Below are positions 8,531 through 16,903 of a stretch of 40,765 nt of DNA, one piece after another. The number at the start of each line of letters is the position of its first letter. Position 1 is the stretch's first letter. This DNA is from Flavobacterium sp. (GTDB taxonomy: Bacteria > Bacteroidota > Bacteroidia > Flavobacteriales > Flavobacteriaceae), in assembly GCA_003497625.1 (NCBI GenBank), contig DNNO01000002.1:9157-49921 (forward strand), written 5' to 3'. The notes beneath the pieces are model-generated. The model did not search any database, was not told where the DNA came from, and saw nothing but the letters and a program-made list of their open reading frames with translations. The translations under genes and the position numbers were made by a program.

Positions 8531-8896
8531 ATGGAAGCATTATCACTACAAGACTTACACCATTTGGCCATGAATCACGTGGGGAAAGAACTCGAAAAAC
8601 AAGGATTTGAGTTCATTGCCATTAACAGCCAATTGAAAAAACATCCGCAATTTGTGTGTGTAGATAAACCTACGAATACGTTGCATTTTGTGATGGTTCA
8701 AGCCGTTACGTATCCAGATAATCCTGCCGAATACGATGTGTTGTTTATGGAAACCTTCATCAATCATGCCAAAAGGAAAAAAGCTAAAGTATTGTATGCT
8801 GGAGTTGGTTTTGCCAACGCAGAGGATTTTGAAAAGCCAGTTTTAAAAAATCAAGATTATATTTTAAATTATGAAGGAATTAAAGAGATTTTGTAG
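8531..8896 (+). CDS. Small uncharacterised protein between nqrF and apbE
   Basis: This is a 121-residue soluble protein without a signal peptide or membrane helix. In flavobacterial genomes similar proteins are sometimes labelled NQR subunit F, but it has no cysteine cluster, FAD or NADH motif, so that label looks positional. The pattern HVGKELEKQGFEFI, later LHFVMVQAV, resembles the layout of small restriction-endonuclease-fold proteins of the YraN type, where FVEVK is usual. Here the catalytic Glu and Lys positions would read Met and Gln. That resemblance is my inference and is weak. Its 3' end overlaps apbE by 26 bases, so translation is probably coupled. It has its own -7 box and may be read from a leaderless message. 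If the ATG at 8531 is not used, the next one is codon 14. Confidence 0.8.
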   Translation: MEALSLQDLHHLAMNHVGKELEKQGFEFIAINSQLKKHPQFVCVDKPTNTLHFVMVQAVTYPDNPAEYDVLFMETFINHAKRKKAKVLYAGVGFANAEDFEKPVLKNQDYILNYEGIKEIL

Positions 8897-9887
8897 TTTT
8901 TTGGTTGTAGTAATTTTATTCGTTTCATGTGAAAAAAAATCAGATTTTCATATCATTCAAGGTGAAGCACAAGGAAGTACCTATTCTATAAAATACATTT
9001 CAAACGAAGAAAAAGTAACTAAAAATCAAATCGATTCGTTGTTAACTGCTTTCGATTTGTCGCTTTCCACGTATCGACCTGATTCTATAATTTCTAAGAT
9101 AAATGCAGGTGATTCAACTGTTGTAGTTGATGATTTTTTTACAGAAACATTTCAACTCTCGAATCGAATTTATAAAGAAACAAATGGTTTGTTTGATCCT
9201 ACAATTGGTGTTTTAGTAAATGCATACGGTTTTGGCCCAAATAAAAAACAACAAGATTTATCTCAAAAACAAATAGATAGTTTATTGCAATTTGTAGGTT
9301 TTGATAAGATTGCTTTAAATCCAAATAAAACCATTTCAAAAAAGTATCAAGAAACTTTTATCGATTTTAATGCTATTGCACAAGGTTATTCCGTTGATGT
9401 GGTCGTAAATCATTTAAAATCGAAAGGAATTGAAAATGCTATTGTAGAAATTGGCGGTGAATTATTCGCTTTGGGGAAAAACACGATTGAAAATAAAAAT
9501 TGGGTAATAGGAATCGATGATCCATTGCAAAAGCCAGAAGAACGCACTTTAATTGCCAAAGTAAATTTAGAAAATTTAGGAATGGCAACTTCTGGGAACT
9601 ATCGTAAAGTAATGATTGATGAAAAAACAGGTAAAAAATTCGTACACATCATCAATCCAAAAACAGGATTGGCACAAAAAAATAATGTCTTAAGCGCAAC
9701 AGTTTTATCAAAATCTTCTGCTATTTCTGATGGTTATGCAACTGCTTTTATGCTAATGAGTTTAGACGAAAGTAAAGCATTTTTACAACAACATCCAGAA
9801 CTGCATGTAATGCTTTTGTACTCGGATTCGGACAATAAAATGCAGCGTTTTACTACAGAGAATTTTAATTCTTTAATTATGGACTAA
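8871..9887 (+). CDS. apbE: FAD:protein FMN transferase (ApbE family), lipoprotein
   Basis: ApbE moves FMN from FAD onto a threonine of target proteins using Mg2+. The 338-residue precursor has a lipoprotein signal ending LFVSC, with C20 as the lipidated residue, placing it outside the inner membrane. Family motifs run in order: GSTYSIKY near 33, RPDSIISKIN near 64, DPTIGVLVNAYGFG near 105, IAQGYSVDVV near 170, VEIGGELFALG near 190, and then HIINPKTG and SAISDGYATAFML toward the C-terminus. The nearby NqrB (T214) and NqrC (T201) are the obvious substrates. It overlaps the small upstream gene by 26 bases and presumably depends on the promoter at 8519. The start fits the lipobox position. Confidence 0.95.
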   Translation: MKELKRFCSFLVVVILFVSCEKKSDFHIIQGEAQGSTYSIKYISNEEKVTKNQIDSLLTAFDLSLSTYRPDSIISKINAGDSTVVVDDFFTETFQLSNRIYKETNGLFDPTIGVLVNAYGFGPNKKQQDLSQKQIDSLLQFVGFDKIALNPNKTISKKYQETFIDFNAIAQGYSVDVVVNHLKSKGIENAIVEIGGELFALGKNTIENKNWVIGIDDPLQKPEERTLIAKVNLENLGMATSGNYRKVMIDEKTGKKFVHIINPKTGLAQKNNVLSATVLSKSSAISDGYATAFMLMSLDESKAFLQQHPELHVMLLYSDSDNKMQRFTTENFNSLIMD

Positions 9888-9930
9888 TTCTAAATAAGAA
9901 TTTAATTGTTAAAACTTGTATAATAAACTT

Positions 9931-9959
9931 TTGATTTTGTAGTTATAGATATAATTTTA
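9931..9959 (+). promoter_or_regulatory. Candidate promoter of the M16 peptidase gene
   Basis: TTG at 9931-9933 and TAATTTTA at 9952-9959 are 18 bases apart. The -7 element differs from TAnnTTTG in the last base. The predicted start, near 9963, leaves a 17-base leader. Confidence 0.45.
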
Positions 9960-9979
9960 TCCAAACAAAATCAAATTTT

Positions 9980-12793
9980 ATGAAGAAATTTCAATTTTCC
10001 ATTTCTTTATTGCTTTTGGCTCCAGCGTTCCTTTTTGCGCAGGACTTTAAGCTAGAAGATCCCATTCCAACCGATCCAAATGTAAAAATCGGAAAACTTT
10101 CAAACGGATTAACATATTACATCCGTAAAAATGCAAAACCAGAAGACAAGGTAGATTTACGCTTAGTTGTTAACGCAGGTTCTATTCAAGAAACAGATGC
10201 ACAGCAAGGTTTAGCGCATTTTATGGAGCACATGTGTTTCAATGGGACAAAACGATTTCCAAAAAACGAATTGGTAAATTACCTTCAAAGTATTGGCGTT
10301 AAATTTGGGCAACACTTAAATGCTTACACCAGTTTTGATGAAACGGTTTACTTTTTGCCAATTCCTTCAGATGATAAAGAAAAAGTAGAAAAAGGATTTC
10401 AAATCATAGAAGATTGGGCGTTCAATACGACTTTAACTCCAGAAGAAATTGATAAAGAAAGAGGAGTTGTTTTAGAAGAATATCGATTAGGTTTAGGTGC
10501 CGATAAAAGAATGATGGGTCGTTTTATGCCTAAAATGATGTACAATTCGTTATACGCAAAACGTCTTCCTATTGGTCAAAAAGAAATCTTAGAAAACTTC
10601 ACATACGATAAATTAACTAGTTTCTATAAAGATTGGTATCGCCCAAATTTAATGGCAGTAATTGTTGTTGGAGATATTGATGTTGCCGAAATGGAGCAAA
10701 AAATTATCGCTCATTTTGGGAAATATAAAAATCCTAAAAATCAAAAAGAAAGAAAAACGTATGATGTTCCAAATCATAAAGAAACTTTTGTTTCTGTAGA
10801 ATCGGATAAAGAAGCTGCCTTTTCTCAAGTTCAATTGTTATACAAAGATTATGAAAAGCCAAAAGATGTAGTTACTCTTGCAGACTTTAAAGATTATCTT
10901 GCTAAAGGACTTTTTTCTACTATGTTAAATAATAGATTGGAAGAATTACAAAACAGTCCAAATCCGCCTTTTAACTTTGGTTATACTTATCATGGTGGTA
11001 CTTTTGCAAGAACAAAAGAAGCTTTTCAGTCTTTTGCTATGGTGGCGCAAGACAAACAATTAGAAGCTTTAAAAGTCTTAGTAAAAGAGAATGAAAGAGT
11101 GAAACAATTTGGATTTACTCAAGGCGAATTAGATAGAGCAAAAGCCGAATTTTTATCACAAATCGAAAGACAATATAACGAGAGAGAAAAGAATGAATCT
11201 GAGAATTACGTTTCAGAATATCAGGCAAATTTCCTTGAAAAAGAACCAATACCTAGTATCGAATGGACATTTGATGTGTTCAAAAAAATGTTACCTTTAG
11301 TAAGCGTTGAAGATACAAACGGATTAATTTCAAAATATTTAAAAGAAGACAACAGAGTTGTAATTTTAACAGGTCCAGAAAAAGATGGATTGGTAAAACC
11401 AACGGAACAAGAAGTTTTAAATTCATTAACCGTAAATAAAAATGAATTAACCGCTTACACAGAAACGAAAGTATCTGAAAGTTTATTGAGAAATCCGGTT
11501 AAAGAAGGAAGTGTAGTTTCAAAAGAAAGCAATGCGAAATTAGGAACAACTACTTTAAAATTGTCAAACGGAGCAACTGTAGTTTACAAAAAGACCGATT
11601 TTAAAAATGATCAAGTAATGTTTGAAGCGGTTAGTTTTGGGGGTTCAAATTTATTTTCAAACGATGAAATGGCAAAAGTTTCATTAGCAATGGGTGGTTT
11701 GGCTGAAGCGGGTTTTTCAGGGATGTCTAAAAACGATATCAATAAATTCATGACTGGAAAAATCGCAAGAGTAAATCCTTATGTTGGTGGAATTTATGAA
11801 GGGTTAAATGGTTCTTCTACTCCAAAAGATTTAGAGTATTTATTCCAAATGACGTATGCTTATTTCACTGATTTGAATTTAGACAAAGATGCTTTTGCTG
11901 GTTTTATTTCAAAACAAAAAGGTTTTATGTCGAACATGATGTCGCAACCTGCTACATATTTTTCAAATGAATTTTATACGTATTTGAACAAAGAAAATCC
12001 AAGATATAAAGGGTTTCCAAAAGAAGAAGATTTTGATAAAGCGGATTACGAATTAGCTTATAAAAAATACAAAGAGCGTTTTGCAAATGCAGCTGATTTT
12101 AATTTTTACTTTGTTGGAAATTTTGATGAAGCACAATTGGAAGCTTTTGCAGCAAAATACATCGCATCGTTACCTTCAGATAAAAACACTAAAGAAAGTG
12201 CTAAAGATTTAGGTTACAGAATGCTTAATGGTTCACACAAAAAAGTGGTAAATAAAGGTAAAGATCCAAAAAGTACTGTGAACATCATGATTTATGGCGA
12301 TACAAAATACGATGCTAAAGAAGCATTTGCTTTCAAAGCATTAGGTGAAGTGTTGACTATTAAATTAGTGGAAGAACTTAGAGAAAATGAAAGTGGTGTA
12401 TATGGAGTAGGAGCAAGAGGAAGTATGAATAAAGTACCTTACGGAAGTTATAATTTCTCAATTTCTTTCCCTTGTGGACCAGAAAATGCTGAAAAACTTA
12501 CAGAGTCAGCTTTAAGAGAATTAAACAAAATGATTACTAATGGTCCAGAACAAAAAGATTTGGATAAATTTAAAGAAGCTTCAAGATTAGAATACAAAGA
12601 AAGCTTGAAAGATAACAGATACTGGATGGCAGTTTTAAAACGTCAATATACAGATGGTGTTAATCCTGAAGAAGTATTTGAATTTGAAGCTAAATTGAAT
12701 GCTTTGACCATTAAAGAACTTCAAGATGTGGCTAAGAAATATTTATCTAAAGATAAAGTAATTGGGATGTTAATGCCTGAAGAGTCGAAATAG
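9980..12793 (+). CDS. M16 family zinc metallopeptidase, exported
   Basis: This 937-residue protein has a signal peptide (cleavage likely after LLAPAFLFAQ) and the two-lobed organisation of pitrilysin/insulinase peptidases. The N-lobe holds the inverted zinc motif HFMEH: H80 and H84 bind zinc and E83 is the base. The distal zinc ligand is E167 at the end of ERGVVLEE. The C-lobe (from about residue 515) repeats the fold without the motif (TTTLKLSNGATVVYKKTDF), as expected for a full-length M16 protein. It probably degrades peptides in the periplasm. It stands alone between a tentative promoter at 9931-9959 and a strong terminator at 12803-12838. It is transcribed in the same direction as apbE, but the 92-base gap argues against a single operon. 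Confidence 0.93.
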   Translation: MKKFQFSISLLLLAPAFLFAQDFKLEDPIPTDPNVKIGKLSNGLTYYIRKNAKPEDKVDLRLVVNAGSIQETDAQQGLAHFMEHMCFNGTKRFPKNELVNYLQSIGVKFGQHLNAYTSFDETVYFLPIPSDDKEKVEKGFQIIEDWAFNTTLTPEEIDKERGVVLEEYRLGLGADKRMMGRFMPKMMYNSLYAKRLPIGQKEILENFTYDKLTSFYKDWYRPNLMAVIVVGDIDVAEMEQKIIAHFGKYKNPKNQKERKTYDVPNHKETFVSVESDKEAAFSQVQLLYKDYEKPKDVVTLADFKDYLAKGLFSTMLNNRLEELQNSPNPPFNFGYTYHGGTFARTKEAFQSFAMVAQDKQLEALKVLVKENERVKQFGFTQGELDRAKAEFLSQIERQYNEREKNESENYVSEYQANFLEKEPIPSIEWTFDVFKKMLPLVSVEDTNGLISKYLKEDNRVVILTGPEKDGLVKPTEQEVLNSLTVNKNELTAYTETKVSESLLRNPVKEGSVVSKESNAKLGTTTLKLSNGATVVYKKTDFKNDQVMFEAVSFGGSNLFSNDEMAKVSLAMGGLAEAGFSGMSKNDINKFMTGKIARVNPYVGGIYEGLNGSSTPKDLEYLFQMTYAYFTDLNLDKDAFAGFISKQKGFMSNMMSQPATYFSNEFYTYLNKENPRYKGFPKEEDFDKADYELAYKKYKERFANAADFNFYFVGNFDEAQLEAFAAKYIASLPSDKNTKESAKDLGYRMLNGSHKKVVNKGKDPKSTVNIMIYGDTKYDAKEAFAFKALGEVLTIKLVEELRENESGVYGVGARGSMNKVPYGSYNFSISFPCGPENAEKLTESALRELNKMITNGPEQKDLDKFKEASRLEYKESLKDNRYWMAVLKRQYTDGVNPEEVFEFEAKLNALTIKELQDVAKKYLSKDKVIGMLMPEESK

Positions 12794-12802
12794 TTATTAA
12801 AT

Positions 12803-12838
12803 AAAAATCCCGCAATTGTAATGATTGCGGGATTTTTT
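12803..12838. terminator. Bidirectional terminator between convergent genes
   Basis: A 14-base-pair perfect stem (12803-12816 with 12824-12837) contains the GC-rich core TCCCGCAAT and a 7-base loop. It is flanked by A and T runs, so it works for both the M16 gene and the convergent methyltransferase. It touches the stop codon of the latter. Confidence 0.9.
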
Positions 12839-13601
12839 ATTTATAACAAACTGGAATAATTTCTCCTTTTGCTAAACAATATTTTTCTACTAATTCGGGG
12901 GCAATTGTTTTGGTGTAATCTACTTCGTTTACTTTAAATCCAATGCTTCTTAGTTTGTCAAAGTAATCTCTTCCATAAACTCTAACATGGTCATATTGAC
13001 CAAAGATTTTTGCGCGTTCTTTTTCATCGGTAATAGAGTCGTCAGAAAAGGTAACTTCACGAGACAAATCTTGAGGAATTTGGAAAATACCCATTCCACC
13101 TGGTTTTAAAACACGATATAATTCTTGCATTGCTTTTGTGTCATCAGGAATGTGTTCCAAAACGTGATTACACAAAATTATATCATACGAATTGTCTTCA
13201 AACGGTAAATTACAAATATCTGCTTTTACATCAGCTAAAGGCGAAAACAAATCGGTAGTCGTATAATCTAAATTTGATTGTTTCTTGAAACGCTTGTAAA
13301 ATTCTTGTTCAGGTGCAAAGTGTAATACTTTTTTTGGAGCGGTAAAAAAATCCGTTTCGTTTTGTAAATACAGCCACAACAAACGGTGTCTTTCTAATGA
13401 AAGCGTACTTGGTGATAAAACATTATTTCGTTGTGTTCCGTATCCATAAGGTAAAAACATACGAAAGCTTTTCCCGTCAATAGGATCTGTAAAACGACTT
13501 CCTTTTAATAAAAAAGCTAAAATAGGACGTACTACAATACTCAATCTAATTAATATCGGACGAGGAATGGTGTTTAATATAAGTTTAAAAAGTTTTTTCA
13601 T
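12837..13601 (-). CDS. Class I SAM-dependent methyltransferase
   Basis: This 254-residue protein has a hydrophobic N-terminal stretch (about 10-35, with prolines) that may anchor or associate with the membrane, followed by a Methyltransf_11-type domain. SAM-fold motifs are DICNLPFEDNSYDIILCNHVLEHI split over 128-151, and the post-motif LKPGGMGIFQIP. Motif I, normally rich in glycine, reads KVLHFAPEQEF here and has no Gly. That pattern recurs in a Bacteroidota subfamily as far as I recall, so it need not mean loss of activity. The substrate is unknown. It is the last gene of a probable map-DUF3667-methyltransferase operon, 10 bases after the DUF3667 gene. Confidence 0.85.
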   Translation of the reverse strand: MKKLFKLILNTIPRPILIRLSIVVRPILAFLLKGSRFTDPIDGKSFRMFLPYGYGTQRNNVLSPSTLSLERHRLLWLYLQNETDFFTAPKKVLHFAPEQEFYKRFKKQSNLDYTTTDLFSPLADVKADICNLPFEDNSYDIILCNHVLEHIPDDTKAMQELYRVLKPGGMGIFQIPQDLSREVTFSDDSITDEKERAKIFGQYDHVRVYGRDYFDKLRSIGFKVNEVDYTKTIAPELVEKYCLAKGEIIPVCYK

Positions 13602-13611
13602 TAAAGTAAAG

Positions 13612-14403
13612 TTATGTTATGGCGTATATGATGAAAAATAGAATTGTAAGCGCGATGATTATGCCAAAATATAATCCAAAGAAAAGCAGCAGATATTTAA
13701 TCGCTGATACAATGCTTTGTTTTAAATTTTGATTATATAATTCTTTAAAAGCGTAAAGTGTAAAAAGTATGAATAAAAACAGAAATAGTATAGAATAAGT
13801 ACCAAAACTCATGCCTAACATATTTACTAAAACAACTTGTAAAACTAACGATATAAAACCTAGATTACTTTGTAAGTAACTATTAAATACCAAATGTTCG
13901 AAAAAATTGTGTCCTCTTTTGTTGAATATGATGTAACTCGTAAGCGCGTATATTGGAATTAATAATAGCACAAAAAAGTTATAATAACTCATTAGTGATT
14001 CCATATAGCCTTTCATGAAACCATCCATGTCTATTTTAGGAACATTACTTGAGGAATTTGTCGAATTATAGCCTTTTGTAAATCCTTCTGAATAATCCAT
14101 GATTATTTCCATTGGAAAAAATTTATAGAAAAACACAGCTATCGTAGCATATAAAATTATATACGAAAAAGGTTGAAAATATTTTTTTCTGGCGCCAGAA
14201 ATATAAGCTTCTAATACATCTTTTGGATTGGTGAATAAGCCAATAAAAGTTCTCCAGAAATTATTATCCCAACTAAAAAAAGGACCAATAAATTCTTCCC
14301 AAGTTCCTTTTAATGAAAGTCTGTCATCAACGATTTTAGCACCACAATTTGAACAATATTGTGCGGTGTTTTCATAAGGATTATTACAAGTTTTACAATT
14401 CAT
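13612..14403 (-). CDS. DUF3667-type zinc-ribbon membrane protein
   Basis: The protein has 263 residues. A zinc ribbon at the very N-terminus has C3, C6, C17 and C20. An amphipathic region (KGTWEEFIGPFFSWDNNFW) and the block FTNPKDVLEAYISGARKKYFQP follow. Four to five hydrophobic helices then run to the C-terminus. It shares this order with the partial protein at 1-1039, and both keep the F-T-x-P motif followed by a basic stretch, so I place them in one family. Function is unknown. It lies 17 bases after map and 10 before a methyltransferase, consistent with one transcript. It may alternatively be assigned to a DUF3667-related YckD-like membrane family, which I cannot separate by eye. Confidence 0.8.
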   Translation of the reverse strand: MNCKTCNNPYENTAQYCSNCGAKIVDDRLSLKGTWEEFIGPFFSWDNNFWRTFIGLFTNPKDVLEAYISGARKKYFQPFSYIILYATIAVFFYKFFPMEIIMDYSEGFTKGYNSTNSSSNVPKIDMDGFMKGYMESLMSYYNFFVLLLIPIYALTSYIIFNKRGHNFFEHLVFNSYLQSNLGFISLVLQVVLVNMLGMSFGTYSILFLFLFILFTLYAFKELYNQNLKQSIVSAIKYLLLFFGLYFGIIIALTILFFIIYAIT

Positions 14404-14420
14404 ACATTAAATGAGTTATA

Positions 14421-15239
14421 TTATAATACTAATGGTTTCTGTCTCAATCCATCTTCTTCGTTACTCACAATTCCTAAAGCATCATAGATGTAAGCAAATG
14501 TTGATAACAACTCTGGTTTTCCGTTTACAATGGCAACATCGTGTTCAAAGTGTGCGCTTGGTTTTCCGTCGGCAGTTGTAATTGTCCAGCCGTCTTTATG
14601 TTGTTTGATGTTTTTAGTTCCCTGATTAATCATCGGTTCAATTGCGATAACCATTCCGTTGACTAATTTTTTTCCGCGACCGCGTTTACCATAATTAGGA
14701 ACTTCAGGATCTTCGTGCATTTTTCTGCCTAAACCGTGTCCGCATAATTCACGAACCACACCATAACCATGACTTTCACAGTATTGCTGAATTGCATGTC
14801 CGATATCTTCTACACGATTGCCTACTTTAGTTTCACGAATTCCCACGTACAACGATTCTTTAGTAACTTGAAGTAGTTTTTTAGTTTCCGGAGCTACTTC
14901 TCCCACTTCAAAAGTGTACGCATGATCGCCATAAAAACCATTTTTCAAAGCACCACAATCTACCGAAATAATATCTCCATCTTGTAACGGAACATTATTC
15001 GGAATACCATGAACCACTTGCGTATTTGGACTCATACAAAGCGAGTTTGGGAATCCATACATTCCTAAAAATGCAGGCTCAGCTCCGTGCGAACGAAGAA
15101 AATCTTCCGCTAATTTGTCTAAATATAAAGTAGTTACGCCAGGTTTAATTTCCTTCGCAATCATTCCTAATGTTTTCGAAACAATCAAAGCACTTTCGCG
15201 CATCAATTCAATTTCTTCAAGGGTTTTAATTACAATCAT
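14421..15239 (-). CDS. map: Type I methionine aminopeptidase
   Basis: Map removes the initiator methionine from new proteins. At 272 residues it is a typical bacterial type I enzyme of the pita-bread fold. All five metal ligands are present: D94 (SVDCGALKNGF), D105 (YGDHAYTF), H168 (GHGLGRKMHED), E201 (IEPMIN) and E232 (FEHDVAIV). H77 is also conserved near the active site. There is no N-terminal SH3-binding or zinc-finger extension. It begins about 12 bases after a predicted transcription start (promoter 15257-15285). It leads the operon with the DUF3667 and methyltransferase genes; no ribosomal or translation genes adjoin it, unlike its usual setting in many bacteria. Confidence 0.96.
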   Translation of the reverse strand: MIVIKTLEEIELMRESALIVSKTLGMIAKEIKPGVTTLYLDKLAEDFLRSHGAEPAFLGMYGFPNSLCMSPNTQVVHGIPNNVPLQDGDIISVDCGALKNGFYGDHAYTFEVGEVAPETKKLLQVTKESLYVGIRETKVGNRVEDIGHAIQQYCESHGYGVVRELCGHGLGRKMHEDPEVPNYGKRGRGKKLVNGMVIAIEPMINQGTKNIKQHKDGWTITTADGKPSAHFEHDVAIVNGKPELLSTFAYIYDALGIVSNEEDGLRQKPLVL

Positions 15240-15256
15240 AATGCAAAATTTCGAGG

Positions 15257-15285
15257 CAAAAATACAAATTCAAGTTCAATTTCAA
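15257..15285 (-). promoter_or_regulatory. Promoter of map and its downstream genes
   Basis: On the minus strand, TTG at 15285-15283 and TATTTTTG at 15264-15257 are 18 bases apart and match the Bacteroidota consensus. The start would be near 15253. Confidence 0.6.
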
Positions 15286-15355
15286 TTTCAAGAACAACTT
15301 TAATTTCAAAACTTACATTTTCAAATCGTAATTCTAACTTCTAACTTCATACTTT
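15265..15355. repeat. Low-complexity TTCAA-rich intergenic tract
   Basis: The gap between map and the CoA-transferase gene holds many imperfect copies of TTCAA (for example TTCAATTTCAATTTCAAG near 15275-15292). It also has a short tandem CTAACTTCTAACTTC near 15339-15353. It contains no gene. It partly overlaps the map promoter. Confidence 0.6.
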
Positions 15356-15394
15356 AAAATGAGAATTATCATATTTTATCATTAAATTACAACA

Positions 15395-15402
15395 TAATTT
15401 TG
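15395..15402 (+). promoter_or_regulatory. -7 promoter element of the CoA-transferase gene
   Basis: TAATTTTG matches TAnnTTTG. The start would be near 15406, a 17-base leader. No clear TTG at -33 is visible. Confidence 0.5.
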
Positions 15403-15422
15403 CAGTATAAATTTCATTAGGT

Positions 15423-16697
15423 ATGGGAAAATATGTTACTGCAGCGGAAGCTGTACAAGTAGTAAAAAGTGGTGACAGAGTTTATGTTCAGGCCGCTGCG
15501 GCTACACCAACAATCTTAACAAAAGCTTTAACCGATAGAGCATCAGAATTAAGAAATGTAGAAATTTGTCATTTACACACCGAAGGCGACGCACCTTACG
15601 CAAACCCTGAATTAGCTGAAAGTTTTCATGTGAATTCTTTTTTTATTGGAGCCAATGTACGTCATACATTAAAGGCAGGGAATGGCTCTTATACGCCAGT
15701 TTTTTTGAGTGAACTGCCAATGTTGTTTCGTAAAAACGTAGTAAAATTAGATGTAGTATTCATTCATGTTTCACCACCAGATAGTCATGGGTATTGTTCA
15801 TTAGGAGTTTCTGTTGAAGCGTCTATATCGGCGATTGAAAATGCAAAAATTGTTATTGCTCAGGTAAATCCGCAAATGCCAAGAACTTTTGGAGATGGAA
15901 TTTTACACGTTTCTGAAATTGATTATTTAGTAGAAGTTAACGTGCCAATTTATGCTCACGATGTAACACCGTTTACAGCTGAAGAAGAAAAAATCGGAAC
16001 TTATGTTGCTTCTTTAATTGAAAATAAAAGTACCCTTCAAATGGGAATTGGTTCTATTCCAAATGCGGCTTTGAGTAAATTAACAAATCACAAAGATTTA
16101 GGATTACACACCGAGATGTTTTCTGATGGTGTTATCGATTTAATTGAAAGTGATGTCATTAATTGTAATTACAAAGGAACGCTTAGAGGTAGAGCATTGG
16201 CAACTTTTTTAATGGGTTCGAAACGTTTGTACGATTTTGTAGATGACAATCCGTTTATTGAAATGAAAGAATCTTCCATGGTAAATGATACGGCTCGAAT
16301 TAGAAAAAACCCAAGAATGGTGGCTATTAATTCGGCTATCGAAGTAGATGTAACTGGACAAGTTTGTGCCGATTCTATTGGGAGTACCATGTATTCTGGA
16401 GTAGGAGGACAAATGGATTTTATTCGCGGAGCATCATTAAGTGAAGGAGGAAAAGCAATTATTGCATTACCGTCGATTACTAAAAGAGGAGAAAGTAGAA
16501 TTGTACCTTATTTAAAACAAGGTGCTGGTGTAGTAACAACGAGAGCACACGCACATTATATCATTACTGAAAATGGTATTGCCGATTTATATGGAAAAAC
16601 TTTAAAACAAAGAGTTACGGAGTTAGTAAGAATTGCTCATCCAAATCATCAAGAAGCAGTGGAACGCGCTTACTATGAAATGACAGGTTGTAAATAA
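15423..16697 (+). CDS. Acetyl-CoA hydrolase/transferase family protein (4-hydroxybutyrate CoA-transferase-like)
   Basis: This 424-residue protein belongs to the class I CoA-transferases in the acetyl-CoA hydrolase/transferase family. The N-terminal domain ends around residue 200. The C-terminal domain has GIGSIPNAALSKL (about 208-220) and the catalytic block LHTEMFSDGVIDL, in which E231 is the predicted glutamate that forms the acyl-glutamyl thioester. Further signatures are YSGVGGQMDFIRGA and ENGIADLYGKTLKQR. The family swaps CoA between acetate or propionate and acids such as 4-hydroxybutyrate or succinate; which substrate applies here cannot be told. It is a single-gene unit with its own -7 box and terminator (16714-16746). 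The length matches the family. Confidence 0.9.
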   Translation: MGKYVTAAEAVQVVKSGDRVYVQAAAATPTILTKALTDRASELRNVEICHLHTEGDAPYANPELAESFHVNSFFIGANVRHTLKAGNGSYTPVFLSELPMLFRKNVVKLDVVFIHVSPPDSHGYCSLGVSVEASISAIENAKIVIAQVNPQMPRTFGDGILHVSEIDYLVEVNVPIYAHDVTPFTAEEEKIGTYVASLIENKSTLQMGIGSIPNAALSKLTNHKDLGLHTEMFSDGVIDLIESDVINCNYKGTLRGRALATFLMGSKRLYDFVDDNPFIEMKESSMVNDTARIRKNPRMVAINSAIEVDVTGQVCADSIGSTMYSGVGGQMDFIRGASLSEGGKAIIALPSITKRGESRIVPYLKQGAGVVTTRAHAHYIITENGIADLYGKTLKQRVTELVRIAHPNHQEAVERAYYEMTGCK

Positions 16698-16713
16698 ATA
16701 AGAACTAAACTAT

Positions 16714-16746
16714 AAAAAAAGGACAATCGAAAGGTTGTCCTTTTTT
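16714..16746 (+). terminator. Terminator of the CoA-transferase gene
   Basis: The arms AAAAAAGGACAA (16715-16726) and TTGTCCTTTTTT (16735-16746) pair perfectly around an 8-base loop. The sequence from 16747 to 16854 holds no gene, only A/T tracts ahead of the next promoter. Confidence 0.85.
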
Positions 16747-16854
16747 GTTGAAAAATTTCTAAAAAATTAAAAACTTCTCAAAAAACTAACTTTTTGATTT
16801 TGAATTTTTTAGCTAAAAAGGCTTGTTTTTAAAAATAAACCAAACTTTAACCTT

Positions 16855-16881
16855 TTGGCAACATTAAATAGTCTACCTTTG
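16855..16881 (+). promoter_or_regulatory. Promoter of the RNA-binding protein gene
   Basis: TTG at 16855-16857 and TACCTTTG at 16874-16881 are 16 bases apart. A/T tracts lie upstream and could act like an UP element. The start would be near 16885, leaving a leader of about 19 bases. Confidence 0.6.
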
Positions 16882-16903
16882 TAAGGAATTAAATTTTTCA
16901 TAG

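Noticed and set aside
8531-8896. Annotation of the small gene as NQR subunit F
   Set aside because: A complete nqrF with its 2Fe-2S, FAD and NADH motifs is already present at 7158-8450, and this product has none of them.
15115-15303. Small plus-strand frame across the map start and the TTCAA tract
   Set aside because: It is half antisense of map and half low-complexity sequence.
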